Source: Bordetella parapertussis (GTDB lineage Bacteria > Pseudomonadota > Gammaproteobacteria > Burkholderiales > Burkholderiaceae_B). Taken from it: a stretch of DNA of 50,319 nt. The notes beneath the pieces are model-generated. The model searched no databases, was not told the DNA's origin, and saw only the letters and a program-made list of their open reading frames with translations. Of the stretch, positions 33,677-42,602 are shown piece after piece; position 1 is the first letter of the stretch; each line of letters begins with the position of its first letter. Location: positions 1-50,319 of the forward strand of contig CAMAYM010000005.1 of NCBI GenBank assembly GCA_945862495.1, written 5' to 3'. Both the position numbers and the translations under genes were made by a program.

Positions 33677-34690
33677 ATGAATTTAAAAAACCGTATGCAT
33701 GTCAGTTCACTCAATGGTGTGAGGCTTGGCCTTGCCGCGCTTGTAACAGGTGGCGTCTTCGCAGTGCTGCCGATGGCTGTGAGTGCACAGGACTTTCCAA
33801 ATAAGCCGATCAAAATTGTGGTGGGTTTCCCCCCGGGTGGTGGCTCGGATTTGATGGCGCGATCGGTTGGAGATAAGCTTTCCGTTGCCTTAAATCAGCC
33901 AGTCATTGTCGAAAATAAGCCTGGCGCAGGATCTTCAATTGCAGCTTCGTATGTGGCGCAGTCAAAGCCTGATGGCTATACCATCCTGTTCGGTCAAGCT
34001 GCCAATCTAGGAATTGCGCCTGCACTTAGAAGTGGTTTGAACTATGACCCTATTAAAAGCTTTGCACCGATTACGCGTTTAGTTTCTGCGCCACTTGTGA
34101 TCGTTGGTCCGGCCACGCTTCAAGCCAAAACGCTGAAAGAGTTAATTGCGTTGGCTGCGGCAAAACCAGGTGCCTTGAGTTATGGTTCACCTGGGGCAGG
34201 AACAGCGGGTCATTTGGCGGGTGAAATGTTTGGCTCAGAAGCCAAAATCAAAATTGTGCATGTACCCTACAAAGGTCAATCTGCTGCGATTACAGACATG
34301 ATCGGTGGTCGTATTGAGATGTACTTCAGCACACTGGCTGTGATTAAACCTCATGTCGAAGGCGGCAAAATACGTGCGTTTGCGGTGACTTCTGGGCAGC
34401 GATCGCCGGCGTTTCCAAACGTCCCCACCGTTGCTGAGGCTGGAGTTCCGGATTTTGAAATTGAGAACTGGTATGGCTTAGTGGCGCCTGCTGGCACTCC
34501 ACCTGCTATCATCAATCGCCTCAACACAGAAGTTGTCAAAATCTTGAAAGATCCCAAGCTTGTAGAGGAGCTTTCCAAGGAGGGCGGGAATATCAAGACC
34601 GATACGCCTGAGCAGTTTGCCAAATTCCTCGAAGTCGATGTGCCGCGCTGGAAAAAAATCGTCAAAGATGCAAATCTGCAAACGAACTGA
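33677..34690 (+). CDS. Bug/TctC-family periplasmic solute-binding protein (5 of 8)
   Basis: A 337-residue Bug protein. The ATG at 33677 follows AATAGGAGACAAAA. A long signal region (LAALVTGGVFAVLPMAVSAQ) precedes FPNKPIKIVVGFPPGGGSD. The motifs PVIVENKPGAGSSIAASYVA, SKPDGYTILFG and IVHVPYKGQSAAITDMIGG are intact. It is the middle gene of the Bug array, 36 bases after the previous stop. The tail VPRWKKIVKDANLQTN is typical of the subgroup. Which ligand it binds is unknown; separate ligands for the three array members are likely given their divergence. Confidence 0.93.
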   Translation: MNLKNRMHVSSLNGVRLGLAALVTGGVFAVLPMAVSAQDFPNKPIKIVVGFPPGGGSDLMARSVGDKLSVALNQPVIVENKPGAGSSIAASYVAQSKPDGYTILFGQAANLGIAPALRSGLNYDPIKSFAPITRLVSAPLVIVGPATLQAKTLKELIALAAAKPGALSYGSPGAGTAGHLAGEMFGSEAKIKIVHVPYKGQSAAITDMIGGRIEMYFSTLAVIKPHVEGGKIRAFAVTSGQRSPAFPNVPTVAEAGVPDFEIENWYGLVAPAGTPPAIINRLNTEVVKILKDPKLVEELSKEGGNIKTDTPEQFAKFLEVDVPRWKKIVKDANLQTN

Positions 34691-34769
34691 TCAAGCGTCG
34701 TCTCTTGCATGATTGTTCGCCAACCGTTGTCCTATTTTGGGTATAGTTCACTTTTTTAAGGAGACACTA

Positions 34770-35783
34770 ATGAAAAGCAATTGTTCGACTCCCTTTGCTA
34801 GGACAGCGAAATGGGCCATTGGCGCCTTGTCCGCGGTTGCGTTGACATTTGGCACGGCCGTTGTACAAGCACAGCAGGCCTATCCAAATGCTCCGATTCG
34901 TTTGGTCGTAGGCTACGCTGCTGGTGGTACGACCGATATTTTGGCGCGTTCACTGGGTGAACAGTTGGGCAAGATTTTGGGTCAAACCATTATCGTCGAT
35001 AACAAACCAGGTGCTGCGAGCAATATTGGTGCTGCGTTCGTCGCGCAAGCTAAACCTGATGGCTACACACTTTATAGGGCTACTGTCGCGAGTCACGGGA
35101 TCAATCCCGCGTTGTATCGTGGAAAAATGACGTTCGATCCGATCAAGGATTTCGCGCCGGTCTCGTTGGTTGCCTCTATTCCTTTGATGTTGGTTGTGAA
35201 TCCAACCCTACCGGTAAAGTCCATTAAGGAATTGATTGAATATGCAAAAAAGAACCCCGGTAAATTGAATTACGCCTCGAGTGGTAACGGTTCGCCAGGT
35301 CATTTGGCTGCAGCTGTGTTCAACGATGCGACCCAGGTGAAGATTGAGCACATTCCCTTCAAGGGCGGTAATCCAGCGAACGCCTCAGTGCTGGCTGGTG
35401 AGACTCAAATGACCTTTGCCACAGTGCCAGGTGCTCTACCTCATGTGGTAGCGGGCAAGCTCATTGCTCTGGGCGTGACGACCAAGCAGCGTTCGAGCGA
35501 GTTGCCAAATGTGCCGACGATTGCCGAAGCCGCAGGCCTGCCAACGTATGACATCAGCACTTGGAACGCAGTCTTGGCCCCAAAGGGGACACCTGAGGCG
35601 ATTGTGGCCAAGTTGAACGCAGCGATTGGTCAGGCAATGAAGTCACCTGAGTTGCGCAAGCGTTTTGAGAAAGAGGGTGCAATGCCGATAACCAGCACCC
35701 CACAGGAACTCAACAAATTTATCGTGGCTGAAGTAGAACGTTGGGGTAAGGTTGTCGACAAAACCCCCATGAGTACCAACTAA
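34770..35783 (+). CDS. Bug/TctC-family periplasmic solute-binding protein (6 of 8)
   Basis: A 337-residue Bug protein. ATG 34770 is chosen because AAGGAGACACTA precedes it and the signal peptide starts there (KSNCSTPFARTAKWAIGALS, cleavage after VVQAQ); the frame opening at 34713 is spurious. The mature start is YPNAPIRLVVGYAAGGTTD, with TIIVDNKPGAASNIGAAFVA, KPDGYTLYRA and IEHIPFKGGNPANASVLAG. It is the last of the array and its stop overlaps that of the opposing SDR gene by four bases, so the array and the catabolic operon face each other with no terminator in between. Confidence 0.93.
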   Translation: MKSNCSTPFARTAKWAIGALSAVALTFGTAVVQAQQAYPNAPIRLVVGYAAGGTTDILARSLGEQLGKILGQTIIVDNKPGAASNIGAAFVAQAKPDGYTLYRATVASHGINPALYRGKMTFDPIKDFAPVSLVASIPLMLVVNPTLPVKSIKELIEYAKKNPGKLNYASSGNGSPGHLAAAVFNDATQVKIEHIPFKGGNPANASVLAGETQMTFATVPGALPHVVAGKLIALGVTTKQRSSELPNVPTIAEAAGLPTYDISTWNAVLAPKGTPEAIVAKLNAAIGQAMKSPELRKRFEKEGAMPITSTPQELNKFIVAEVERWGKVVDKTPMSTN

Positions 35784-36619
35784 ACAAACTTGCCCGTCAG
35801 TCCACCGTCGACGACTATTTCTGAACCGGTAATGTAAGACGCATCATCTGAGGCCAGAAAAGTCGCGACGGATGCGATTTCCCAAGGCGTTCCCATGCGC
35901 CCCATCGGGACTTGTTGATCGCGCGCCCGCCGCGTTTTGTCCATGTCGGCGTTGGCATCAAAGACCTTGGCCACGTTTTTTTGAATACGTGGTGTATCAA
36001 TGAGCCCAGGAACAATCGTGTTGGCACGAATACCATCACCCGCGTACTGCTGCGCGAGCATCTTGATGAAGTGAATGACGGCTGCTTTTGTGACGCTGTA
36101 AGCGAGATGAGGGTAGCCAAGGTAGCGCATGCCCGCGACTGATGACACACCGATAATTGAGCCAGCACCTTGCTTGGCCATGATGGGCGCTACGAGCTTG
36201 GCAGCGATCAGGATGCTTTCAACGTTGACCTTTTGAATGCGCTCCCAATCTTCGAGCGAAGTTTCGGCGGGGCCACCCATACGCCCAATGCCAGCGTTGA
36301 TTTGCAAGATATCGATACGACCAAAATCTTGCATGACGCGCTCGATTGCTGTTTGCATCGCAACGAAATCGGCGACGTCTGCTTGATAAGCGAATGCGTT
36401 ACCGCCAAATGAAAGAATCTCCTGAGTGACGTCTTGGGCGGTATCTAAATTGAAGTCAAGCGCAGCCACAGAAGCACCCGCGCAGGCCATTGCGATTGAG
36501 CTGGCTTTGCCGATGCTAATGCCCGGTGCGCTTGTGCCAGCCCCAAGTATCAACGCGACACGACCTTTGAGTCGTTCCGTCCGCTCGGGCCGTACTGCGG
36601 CTGTGGAATCTGCATTCAC
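35780..36619 (-). CDS. SDR-family oxidoreductase (last gene of the lyase operon)
   Basis: A 279-residue classical SDR. The cofactor loop reads LILGAGTSAPGISIGKASS, a longer variant of TGxxxGIG. The structural motif is INAGIGRMGG, and the catalytic serine, Tyr and Lys are in GVSSVAGMRYLGYPHLAYSVTK plus AAVIHF. The C-terminal motif ITGSEIVVDGGLTG is standard. It starts at GTG 36619, overlapping the previous SDR stop by four bases (GTGA); an ATG at 36615 is out of frame. It is translated together with the upstream SDR and the lyase-like gene, so it probably oxidises a hydroxy-acid or its CoA ester in the same pathway (inference). Confidence 0.92.
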   Translation of the reverse strand: MNADSTAAVRPERTERLKGRVALILGAGTSAPGISIGKASSIAMACAGASVAALDFNLDTAQDVTQEILSFGGNAFAYQADVADFVAMQTAIERVMQDFGRIDILQINAGIGRMGGPAETSLEDWERIQKVNVESILIAAKLVAPIMAKQGAGSIIGVSSVAGMRYLGYPHLAYSVTKAAVIHFIKMLAQQYAGDGIRANTIVPGLIDTPRIQKNVAKVFDANADMDKTRRARDQQVPMGRMGTPWEIASVATFLASDDASYITGSEIVVDGGLTGKFV

Positions 36620-37344
36620 GCGACTTGTCCGAGCCCGACTGTCATGCCACCACAGACGTAGAGCACTTGACCCGTGATGAACCCTGCACGATCGTCAAGC
36701 AATGAGGCTACTGCATGTGCGATGTCTTCTGGTTCGCCCATGCGTTTCACTGGAATGGATTCCAGAATTTTTTTCGTTTTGGGCGATTCAGGAGGATTGC
36801 CAGAAAGAAACAGTTCGGTGGCAATGGGTCCGGGACCAATGGCATTGACTGTCACGCCAAAAGGGGCAAGCTCAAGCGCCCACGTCCGCGTCATGCCGAG
36901 TAGGCCGGCTTTAGTCGCCGAATAAACTGTGCGGAGTTCTTTACCTAGTGCAGCACGACTCGAGATATTAATGATTCGACCAAAGCGGGCCGCCTGCATC
37001 AAGGGCTGAAGACCTTGCGCGACAAGCATGGGGGCGCGAAGATTGAGCGCGCAGACTGCATCAAAATCCTCGAGTGTTGCGTCTTCGAGTGTGCCGGGAC
37101 GAATAAAGCCGGCATTGTTGATGACACGCAGCACATTGTGATCACCTGTAATACGCTTTAATACTTTGCGCGTAGCCTGCGCATCCGTGAGATCCGCTTG
37201 GTAGTGGGTTTCACCATTGAGCAACGTGGCGGGGGCGACACGATCGAGGTTGATGATTTGATAGCCATCCTCAAGGCATCGACGAATGATGGCGCGACCA
37301 ATACCGCCGCTGCCGCCTGTGACAAGTACGCTACGCTCAGCCAT
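36616..37344 (-). CDS. SDR-family oxidoreductase, paralog of the SDR at 17649
   Basis: A 242-residue classical SDR. Motifs are VTGGSGGIGRA, INNAGFIRPG and the catalytic ISSRAALGKELRTVYSATKAG. It shares the unusual segments MTRTWALELAPFGVTVNAIG, GPIATELFLSGNP and GFITGQVLYVCGGMTVG with the dioxygenase-linked SDR at 17649-18386, so they are paralogs. ATG 37344 has GGAGA upstream and overlaps the lyase-like gene by eight bases; a longer start at 37380 is unlikely. It overlaps the following SDR too, giving a chain of coupled genes. Confidence 0.92.
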   Translation of the reverse strand: MAERSVLVTGGSGGIGRAIIRRCLEDGYQIINLDRVAPATLLNGETHYQADLTDAQATRKVLKRITGDHNVLRVINNAGFIRPGTLEDATLEDFDAVCALNLRAPMLVAQGLQPLMQAARFGRIINISSRAALGKELRTVYSATKAGLLGMTRTWALELAPFGVTVNAIGPGPIATELFLSGNPPESPKTKKILESIPVKRMGEPEDIAHAVASLLDDRAGFITGQVLYVCGGMTVGLGQVA

Positions 37345-38140
37345 GTGATTTGTCTCCTGTACCAGGACCGTTGCCAACATAGGGAATCATTTCATCGATG
37401 GTATCCCAGATAAAGCGACCCGCTGGGTCCTGCTGCTCTTCGGCGATGTGCGACACGAGTCCTGCTGCACGTGAAATGACGGCAAAACCTCGCATGAGTT
37501 TGGGAGGGATACCAATTTCACCAAGCATGGCTGCAACGGCACCCGTTGCGTTGATCGTGATATGTCGACCGTAGACACGATCGACCGTAGCGGATAGCAA
37601 ACGCAAGGCACGCACATGCTTTTGTTTAAGATCGGGCTCAGCTTCAGTCAGCGCGAGGAGCTTGATTGATCGTGGATCATCTGGCTTGTGCAGATGATGT
37701 CCAAAGCCCGGGAGGTTTTGCTTATTTTTACGAATTTCAAGGACCAAGGCTTCGGTGAATTTTTCTGGCTCGGCAGCGTCAACAATCTTTTGAAGAATGA
37801 CGGCGTTATTTTCCATGGTGCCGACGAACTGACTGCCCACAGCCATTAAGCCTGCAGCTACAGCACCTTGCAGATTTTCAGGTGCACTCATATAAATCAT
37901 TCGAGTCGCGATCGCGCTGGGCGTAAAGCCGTGTTCCATCAGTGTGATGAGTACAGCATCCATGATGCGCATATCGACGGGACGTGGTTCGCGCCCCAAG
38001 ATCTGCATAAACATCACTTCCGAAAATGTTTTTTTACCAATCAGATCTTCTACAAGATCTGCATCGCGGTAGTTCATACTCGTCAACGTGTGCGTACATA
38101 ACTTTGTCGTGGGGGTCGGCTTATTGGATGAGGAGGACAT
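37337..38140 (-). CDS. Citryl-CoA lyase / citrate-synthase-like protein
   Basis: A 267-residue protein of the citrate synthase superfamily, much shorter than citrate synthase (about 430) and matching the lone citryl-CoA lyase-like group. It has LITLMEHGFTPSAIATRMIY and the substrate motif LPGFGHHLHKPDDPRSIKLL, equivalent to GHxxxKxxDPR with an active-site histidine. The position of the citrate-synthase catalytic Asp appears to read ITINATGAVAAMLGEIGIP, without Asp. Such proteins could cleave a citryl-CoA-like thioester into acetyl-CoA and an oxo acid. It sits between a CoA ligase and two SDRs, which supports a ligase-then-lyase pathway for a hydroxy-polycarboxylate (inference). Confidence 0.86.
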   Translation of the reverse strand: MSSSSNKPTPTTKLCTHTLTSMNYRDADLVEDLIGKKTFSEVMFMQILGREPRPVDMRIMDAVLITLMEHGFTPSAIATRMIYMSAPENLQGAVAAGLMAVGSQFVGTMENNAVILQKIVDAAEPEKFTEALVLEIRKNKQNLPGFGHHLHKPDDPRSIKLLALTEAEPDLKQKHVRALRLLSATVDRVYGRHITINATGAVAAMLGEIGIPPKLMRGFAVISRAAGLVSHIAEEQQDPAGRFIWDTIDEMIPYVGNGPGTGDKSHG

Positions 38141-38172
38141 GTTGGCTTCTTCTTTTAGTGAAATGTGTTTAA

Positions 38173-39672
38173 TTAGTTTAATTGTTCACGAATGGCAGTC
38201 TTGAGGACCTTGCCAACCGAAGAACGCGGAAGCTGATCAAAAAAGTGAATCTTTTTAGGTGCGTGCACGGAACCGAGTAAATGCTTGACATGCGCAATCA
38301 AGACTTCGGGTTCGCATGTCACCCCAGGATGCAGTTGCACCGCGGCATGAACTGCTTCGCCCCATTTTTCGTCGGGCATACCAAAAACCGCACACTCGTA
38401 AACAACTGCGTGCTGTGACAAGACATTTTCAACATCAGTCGGATAGATGTTAAAGCCGCCAGTGATGATCACGTCGCGAATACGATCCTTTAGAAATAGA
38501 TACCCCCGCTCATCCACGAGTCCCACATCGCCGGTATGCAACCAGCCATCAATGATCGTTTCCGCAGTTTTTTCAGGCAGGCGCCAGTAGCCTGCCATCA
38601 CGAGATGTCCACGCACGACGACTTCGCCGACCTCGCCGTTTGGTAAAAATTTGCCTTCGGGCGACATGATCGCCATGTCGGTCAGCCAAGTACAGCGACC
38701 GACAGAGCCTCGATTGAGTGGATCTTTAAAACCATTTGGACGCATCATCGTGACAATCTGAGGGGCTTCTGTTTGACCGTAGGTGGTGCCCACCACATCG
38801 CCAAAGAACGCTCTGAGTTGATCGACTTTTTCTGCGGGCATTGGTGCTCCGCCATAAATCAAGTTGCGCAATTTTGGAAAATCAGAGCGCGACACGTCTG
38901 GATGCGCCATCACCATATAAATCAAGGTGGGTGGCATAAAGCTCATTGTCCCGCCTTGTTCGCGGAATGCTTGGATCACAGACGCGGGATCCGTCTTGTC
39001 TAAAAATAAAAGTTTGGCACCCTCTGCTAATAAGGGAAGTAAATAGGTGGAGGTGCCGTGTGTCACTGGAGCGGTGACAACGAAGCAATCCTCTTGGGTA
39101 ATCTGCCAGCCACTGACCTGATTGATGATGCCCGCAGTCCACGCACGATACGGCTGCATGACGCCTTTAGGGAGGCCTGTGGTACCGCCGGTAAACTTAA
39201 TGGCTTGTGTGGCGTTCTCGCCTGCTTCATTGGCGCTCGGTACGTGACCCGCATAGCGAGAGATGAGGTGTTCAATGTTGCATTCAGTCTCGGTGTCCGT
39301 GTCATCGAGTCGCAACCAGCAAGCGGCGCTCGCTTCGAGTAGCTCCGCGCCTTTTTCATCGGAGATCACGATAGAGGGTTCGATGGTATCTGTAATGCGT
39401 TTGATCTCAGACTGTGTGCTGCGAGCGTTGAGCGGTACCCAGATTTTGCCAGAGGCGAGTACTGCCAGGATTGCGGTGGCATGATCGACCGTGTTCGCTG
39501 CACAAATCGCCACGCGTGTTTGAGGCTGCGGATCGATAGCCTGTAGAGCCGTTGCCAAGGCATTGACTTTTTCGGCTAGCGTTTGATACGTCAACGTGCG
39601 CGCGCGACTTTGCAGGGCAATGCGATCAGGGTAGAGCTTCGCGGCTCTAAAAAAGAAGTCGATTGGATACAC
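38173..39672 (-). CDS. Acyl-CoA synthetase (AMP-binding), first gene of the lyase operon
   Basis: A 499-residue adenylate-forming CoA ligase. ATP and adenylate motifs: IKFTGGTTGLPKGVMQPYR, GTTYGQTEAPQIVTM, GWLHTGDVGLVDERGYLFLK, RDVIITGGFNIYPTDVEN, and the C-terminal lysine in LPRSSVGKVLKTAIRE. It starts at GTG 39672 behind AGGAAA. It heads a minus-strand run with the citryl-CoA lyase-like gene and two SDRs. It probably makes the CoA thioester used by the lyase-like protein. The acid cannot be named; length and motifs fit medium-chain or aryl acids as well as hydroxy-acids. Confidence 0.92.
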   Translation of the reverse strand: MYPIDFFFRAAKLYPDRIALQSRARTLTYQTLAEKVNALATALQAIDPQPQTRVAICAANTVDHATAILAVLASGKIWVPLNARSTQSEIKRITDTIEPSIVISDEKGAELLEASAACWLRLDDTDTETECNIEHLISRYAGHVPSANEAGENATQAIKFTGGTTGLPKGVMQPYRAWTAGIINQVSGWQITQEDCFVVTAPVTHGTSTYLLPLLAEGAKLLFLDKTDPASVIQAFREQGGTMSFMPPTLIYMVMAHPDVSRSDFPKLRNLIYGGAPMPAEKVDQLRAFFGDVVGTTYGQTEAPQIVTMMRPNGFKDPLNRGSVGRCTWLTDMAIMSPEGKFLPNGEVGEVVVRGHLVMAGYWRLPEKTAETIIDGWLHTGDVGLVDERGYLFLKDRIRDVIITGGFNIYPTDVENVLSQHAVVYECAVFGMPDEKWGEAVHAAVQLHPGVTCEPEVLIAHVKHLLGSVHAPKKIHFFDQLPRSSVGKVLKTAIREQLN

Positions 39673-39755
39673 CAGAGTTTCCTGTCACGTACTAAATGCG
39701 TACATATTAAATGAATATACAAATTGCTCGATACTCGACTATTGAGAGCGTATCC

Positions 39756-40652
39756 TTAGTGCAGCTTTGTTGCTGTGATGACTGTTGTCGGTGCGTCTTG
39801 CAGACTGGCATGTATTTTCTTGCCAGCAACTTCACCGATAAACGTTTGCTCTTTGTCATTGGCATCTTTGTATGACAAGGTGAGTTGAGCACCGTTAAGC
39901 TTACCCACGACGCGTTGTGAGTGGTTGTAACCGAAGGTAAGCGTACCTTCAGTTTTTTGAAATTTTTGTTGAAGGCTTAGGTTGGCGGTGGTGATGCCGG
40001 GTAGGCCGGTGAGTGACCATTCGCCCTGAACCTTAGCCGGGACGATCCAATAATACCCACGTCCGCCTGTTGCAGGAGTAAGTGCCCCACGTCCACCCGT
40101 TTCGGGGTTGATAATCGCATCGGGCTCCCAGGTGCCCATCATGAAAGAGTTGGACACGACGCGTGTGCCAGGCTTCATATTCAACAGAGTAGGTTTGAGC
40201 TTGAGGTTCAGCGTTGTCAATAGATAAAGTGTGACAACGGTTGCATTTGAAAAGTCTTCTTCGAAAATATCGCCCGTGACGATCGTGACCTTATCGGAGA
40301 CGCCGGCGCGTTCTGCATGTTGTCGGGCCAAATTTGCCATGTCGGGATTGAACTCAATGCCCACGGCTCTTGCGCCAAATTGACGAGCAGCTTGGATAGG
40401 AATTTTTCCGTCACCCGCTCCGAGGTCATAGACCAAGTCATTCGGCGTGACCTTTGCGGTTTCGAGCATCTTGACAACTAAATCATTGGGTGTAGGCACC
40501 CAAATGACATCCTTGCCTGCCTGAGCGATCGTCGGTTCATAGGTTATTTTGACGACTTGCGCGGAGGTACTATTGATTAAAAAAAAGCACAGTGCGAAAG
40601 AGGCGAGGAGCAGTCGCCCTAACGCAAAGCAGGCCATGAAATCTTGGCGCAT
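39756..40652 (-). CDS. Exported SAM-methyltransferase-fold protein (paralog 1, signal peptidase I type)
   Basis: A 298-residue protein with a Sec signal peptide (MRQDFMACFALGRLLLASFA onward, cleavage after STSAQ), so periplasmic. The core matches class I methyltransferases of the DOT1-like/aKMT4 kind: WVPTPNDLVVKMLETAKVTP, motif I LVYDLGAGDGKIPIQAA, VGIEFNPDMANLARQHAE, VTIVTGDIFEEDFSNATVVT and MKPGTRVVSNSFMMGTWEPD. After residue 190 comes a beta-rich tail with a doubled GGRG segment. ATG 40652 is preferred since AGGAG lies eight bases before it. Two further paralogs follow within 4 kb. No substrate is known, and SAM availability outside the cytoplasm is doubtful. Confidence 0.85.
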   Translation of the reverse strand: MRQDFMACFALGRLLLASFALCFFLINSTSAQVVKITYEPTIAQAGKDVIWVPTPNDLVVKMLETAKVTPNDLVYDLGAGDGKIPIQAARQFGARAVGIEFNPDMANLARQHAERAGVSDKVTIVTGDIFEEDFSNATVVTLYLLTTLNLKLKPTLLNMKPGTRVVSNSFMMGTWEPDAIINPETGGRGALTPATGGRGYYWIVPAKVQGEWSLTGLPGITTANLSLQQKFQKTEGTLTFGYNHSQRVVGKLNGAQLTLSYKDANDKEQTFIGEVAGKKIHASLQDAPTTVITATKLH

Positions 40653-40759
40653 CAACATTACTCCTGAAAAGGTTGTCGTTATTTGTATCAATCGTGATTA
40701 TGCTATGTTTTAAGCAGTAACATTATCTAGCAGATTTGTTTGATTTTATGGGGTTTTAT

Positions 40760-41728
40760 ATGCGTATCGGTTTGCGTTTCCTTGGTGCGGCGCTTGCGGC
40801 ACTCACGATTGTTGGTGTTGCTCAGGCACAAGTTTTTCCTTCGAAGTCTCTCTCTTTTATTGTGCCCTTTGCTGCGGGTGGACCTGCTGATCTCGTGGCG
40901 CGGGAAGTAGCTAGGTTATTGGGCGAAGACCTTGGTAAGCCAGTAGTGGTGGAAAACCAGCCTGGTGGCTCTGGTGTTGTCGCACTCAACAGCATGAATC
41001 GTGCGACACCTGACGGTCATACGCTTTTGTTTGCGGCCTCTGGAACGGTGGTGATTCATCCTTTGTTGAGTGGAAAGTTTGACGCAGTTACCAAGCAATT
41101 AGAGCCGGTGAGTTTGATCTCAACGAGCCCCCATGTGTTGGTTGTGACCTCAAAAATTGGCGTTAAATCGGTGAAAGACCTGATCGAGTATGCGAAAGCC
41201 AATCCAGGGAAGTTAAATTTTGGCTCTGCAGGGACTGGTGGTGCGGCGCACTTGGGTATGGAAATGTTCAAGTCACAAGCTAACATCGATGCCGTTCATA
41301 TTCCTTACAAAGGAACTTCGCAGGTGATCGCAGATCTGGCTTCTGGTGAAGTGCAGGCTTTGTTTAGCAGCATGCCGTCGCTCAAGCCTTTGATTGACCG
41401 TGGCGCGGTTGTCGCGATCGGGATGAGCGGGCCGAGCGCAGGCGCTGAAAAAATGGGGATTCCCGAGATCTCCAAAGCGGGATTGGCTGAGTTTGGCTAC
41501 ACCACTTGGTATGGATTGTTTGCACCAGCAGGCACCCCTCAAGAAACTGTCAACAAGCTCAACGAGGCATTGAAAAAAGCGCTTGCAAACCCAGCGCTTG
41601 CTGAGAAACTCAGTCCTCAAGGGCTCGATGTGCGATACAGCACCCCTGCGGCTCTGGGTGAACTCGTTCAGTCCGAGGCTGCAGCCTGGTCAAAAATTAT
41701 TAAAGCCGCAGCAATCAGCATCAAGTAG
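40760..41728 (+). CDS. Bug/TctC-family periplasmic solute-binding protein (7 of 8)
   Basis: A 322-residue Bug protein. The signal peptide MRIGLRFLGAALAALTIVGV ends in AQAQ, then FPSKSLSFIVPFAAGGPAD. Motifs PVVVENQPGGSGVVALNSMN, TPDGHTLLFAA and AVHIPYKGTSQVIADLASG are present; the GYTL of other copies is GHTL here. ATG 40760 is chosen as the signal-peptide start; ATG 40748 is an alternative. It lies divergent from exported methyltransferase 1 and converges on methyltransferase 2 with seven bases between stops. Confidence 0.92.
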   Translation: MRIGLRFLGAALAALTIVGVAQAQVFPSKSLSFIVPFAAGGPADLVAREVARLLGEDLGKPVVVENQPGGSGVVALNSMNRATPDGHTLLFAASGTVVIHPLLSGKFDAVTKQLEPVSLISTSPHVLVVTSKIGVKSVKDLIEYAKANPGKLNFGSAGTGGAAHLGMEMFKSQANIDAVHIPYKGTSQVIADLASGEVQALFSSMPSLKPLIDRGAVVAIGMSGPSAGAEKMGIPEISKAGLAEFGYTTWYGLFAPAGTPQETVNKLNEALKKALANPALAEKLSPQGLDVRYSTPAALGELVQSEAAAWSKIIKAAAISIK

Positions 41729-41735
41729 TCAAAGA

Positions 41736-42593
41736 TTAAATGCTCTCGTCATGTCGTCGTTGCGCTTTCGTGGCAATGACGATGCTGCCTGGAATCTGTT
41801 TGATTGTCCCGTGTATTTTGTTTGCGCTGACGATCCCGACAAATGTTTGAGGCTGATTTTTATCATCATGAAACTCAAAGCTGATTTGAGCGCCGCGTAA
41901 ACGGCCTTCAATACGTTGTGAGAACGTTTGGTCAATGATCAAATCCCCGTCAAATTTTTGACTTTTTTGTGTGATCTGAACTTCTGCTGCCGATCCGTTA
42001 TGTAGGCCGGTGAATGCCCAACGCCCTTCAACTTTAGCCGGAACCACCCAAAAATAACCCGACACTTCACCCTCTGCAAGGATGGTGGCATCTGGTTCCC
42101 ACGCGCCCATCGCAAAGGTGTTGGAAACAATGCGCGTCCCGGGCTTCATTGTGAGCAATGCGGGTTTGAGCTTGATATTCAGTTGTGTCAGCAAATAGAG
42201 CGTGACAACAGTCGCGTGCGAGAAATCTTCTTGGAAAATATCGCCTGTCACAATGGTCACGCGATCAGAAACACCTGCTTGTTGAGCATTGCGCCTCGCT
42301 AACGCAGCAAGATCGGGATTGAACTCGATCCCAACAGCACGCGCGCTGAAGCGTCTAGCCGCTTCGATGGCTATTTTGCCATCGCCCGCGCCGAGGTCAT
42401 ACACCACGTCTGTGGAGGTGACCTGGGCTGTCTCGAGCATTTCGGTGACAAGTTTATTGGTGGTTGGCATCCACATAACGTCTTTGCCACCCTGCGCCAT
42501 AAGAGGTTGATAGCGCTCTGTTCCTGCATGTTGGGTTGCGCAGCCACTAAAAAGTACGACCAATACACTCGCGGCTACGCTGATCCTGAACAT
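41736..42593 (-). CDS. Exported SAM-methyltransferase-fold lipoprotein (paralog 2)
   Basis: A 285-residue paralog of the proteins at 39756 and 43678. The N-terminus MFRISVAASVLVVLFSGCAT has a lipobox-like FSGC, so it is probably a lipoprotein (Phe at -3 is less usual). Then come WMPTTNKLVTEMLETAQVTS, motif I VVYDLGAGDGKIAIEAARRF, VGIEFNPDLAALARRNAQ, VTIVTGDIFQEDFSHATVVT, LTMKPGTRIVSNTFAMGAWE and a beta-rich tail. ATG 42593 is preferred; a TTG at 42602 directly follows the upstream Bug stop. The tight spacing implies co-expression with Bug gene 8. Confidence 0.86.
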   Translation of the reverse strand: MFRISVAASVLVVLFSGCATQHAGTERYQPLMAQGGKDVMWMPTTNKLVTEMLETAQVTSTDVVYDLGAGDGKIAIEAARRFSARAVGIEFNPDLAALARRNAQQAGVSDRVTIVTGDIFQEDFSHATVVTLYLLTQLNIKLKPALLTMKPGTRIVSNTFAMGAWEPDATILAEGEVSGYFWVVPAKVEGRWAFTGLHNGSAAEVQITQKSQKFDGDLIIDQTFSQRIEGRLRGAQISFEFHDDKNQPQTFVGIVSANKIHGTIKQIPGSIVIATKAQRRHDESI

Positions 42594-42602
42594 GAACGAC
42601 AA

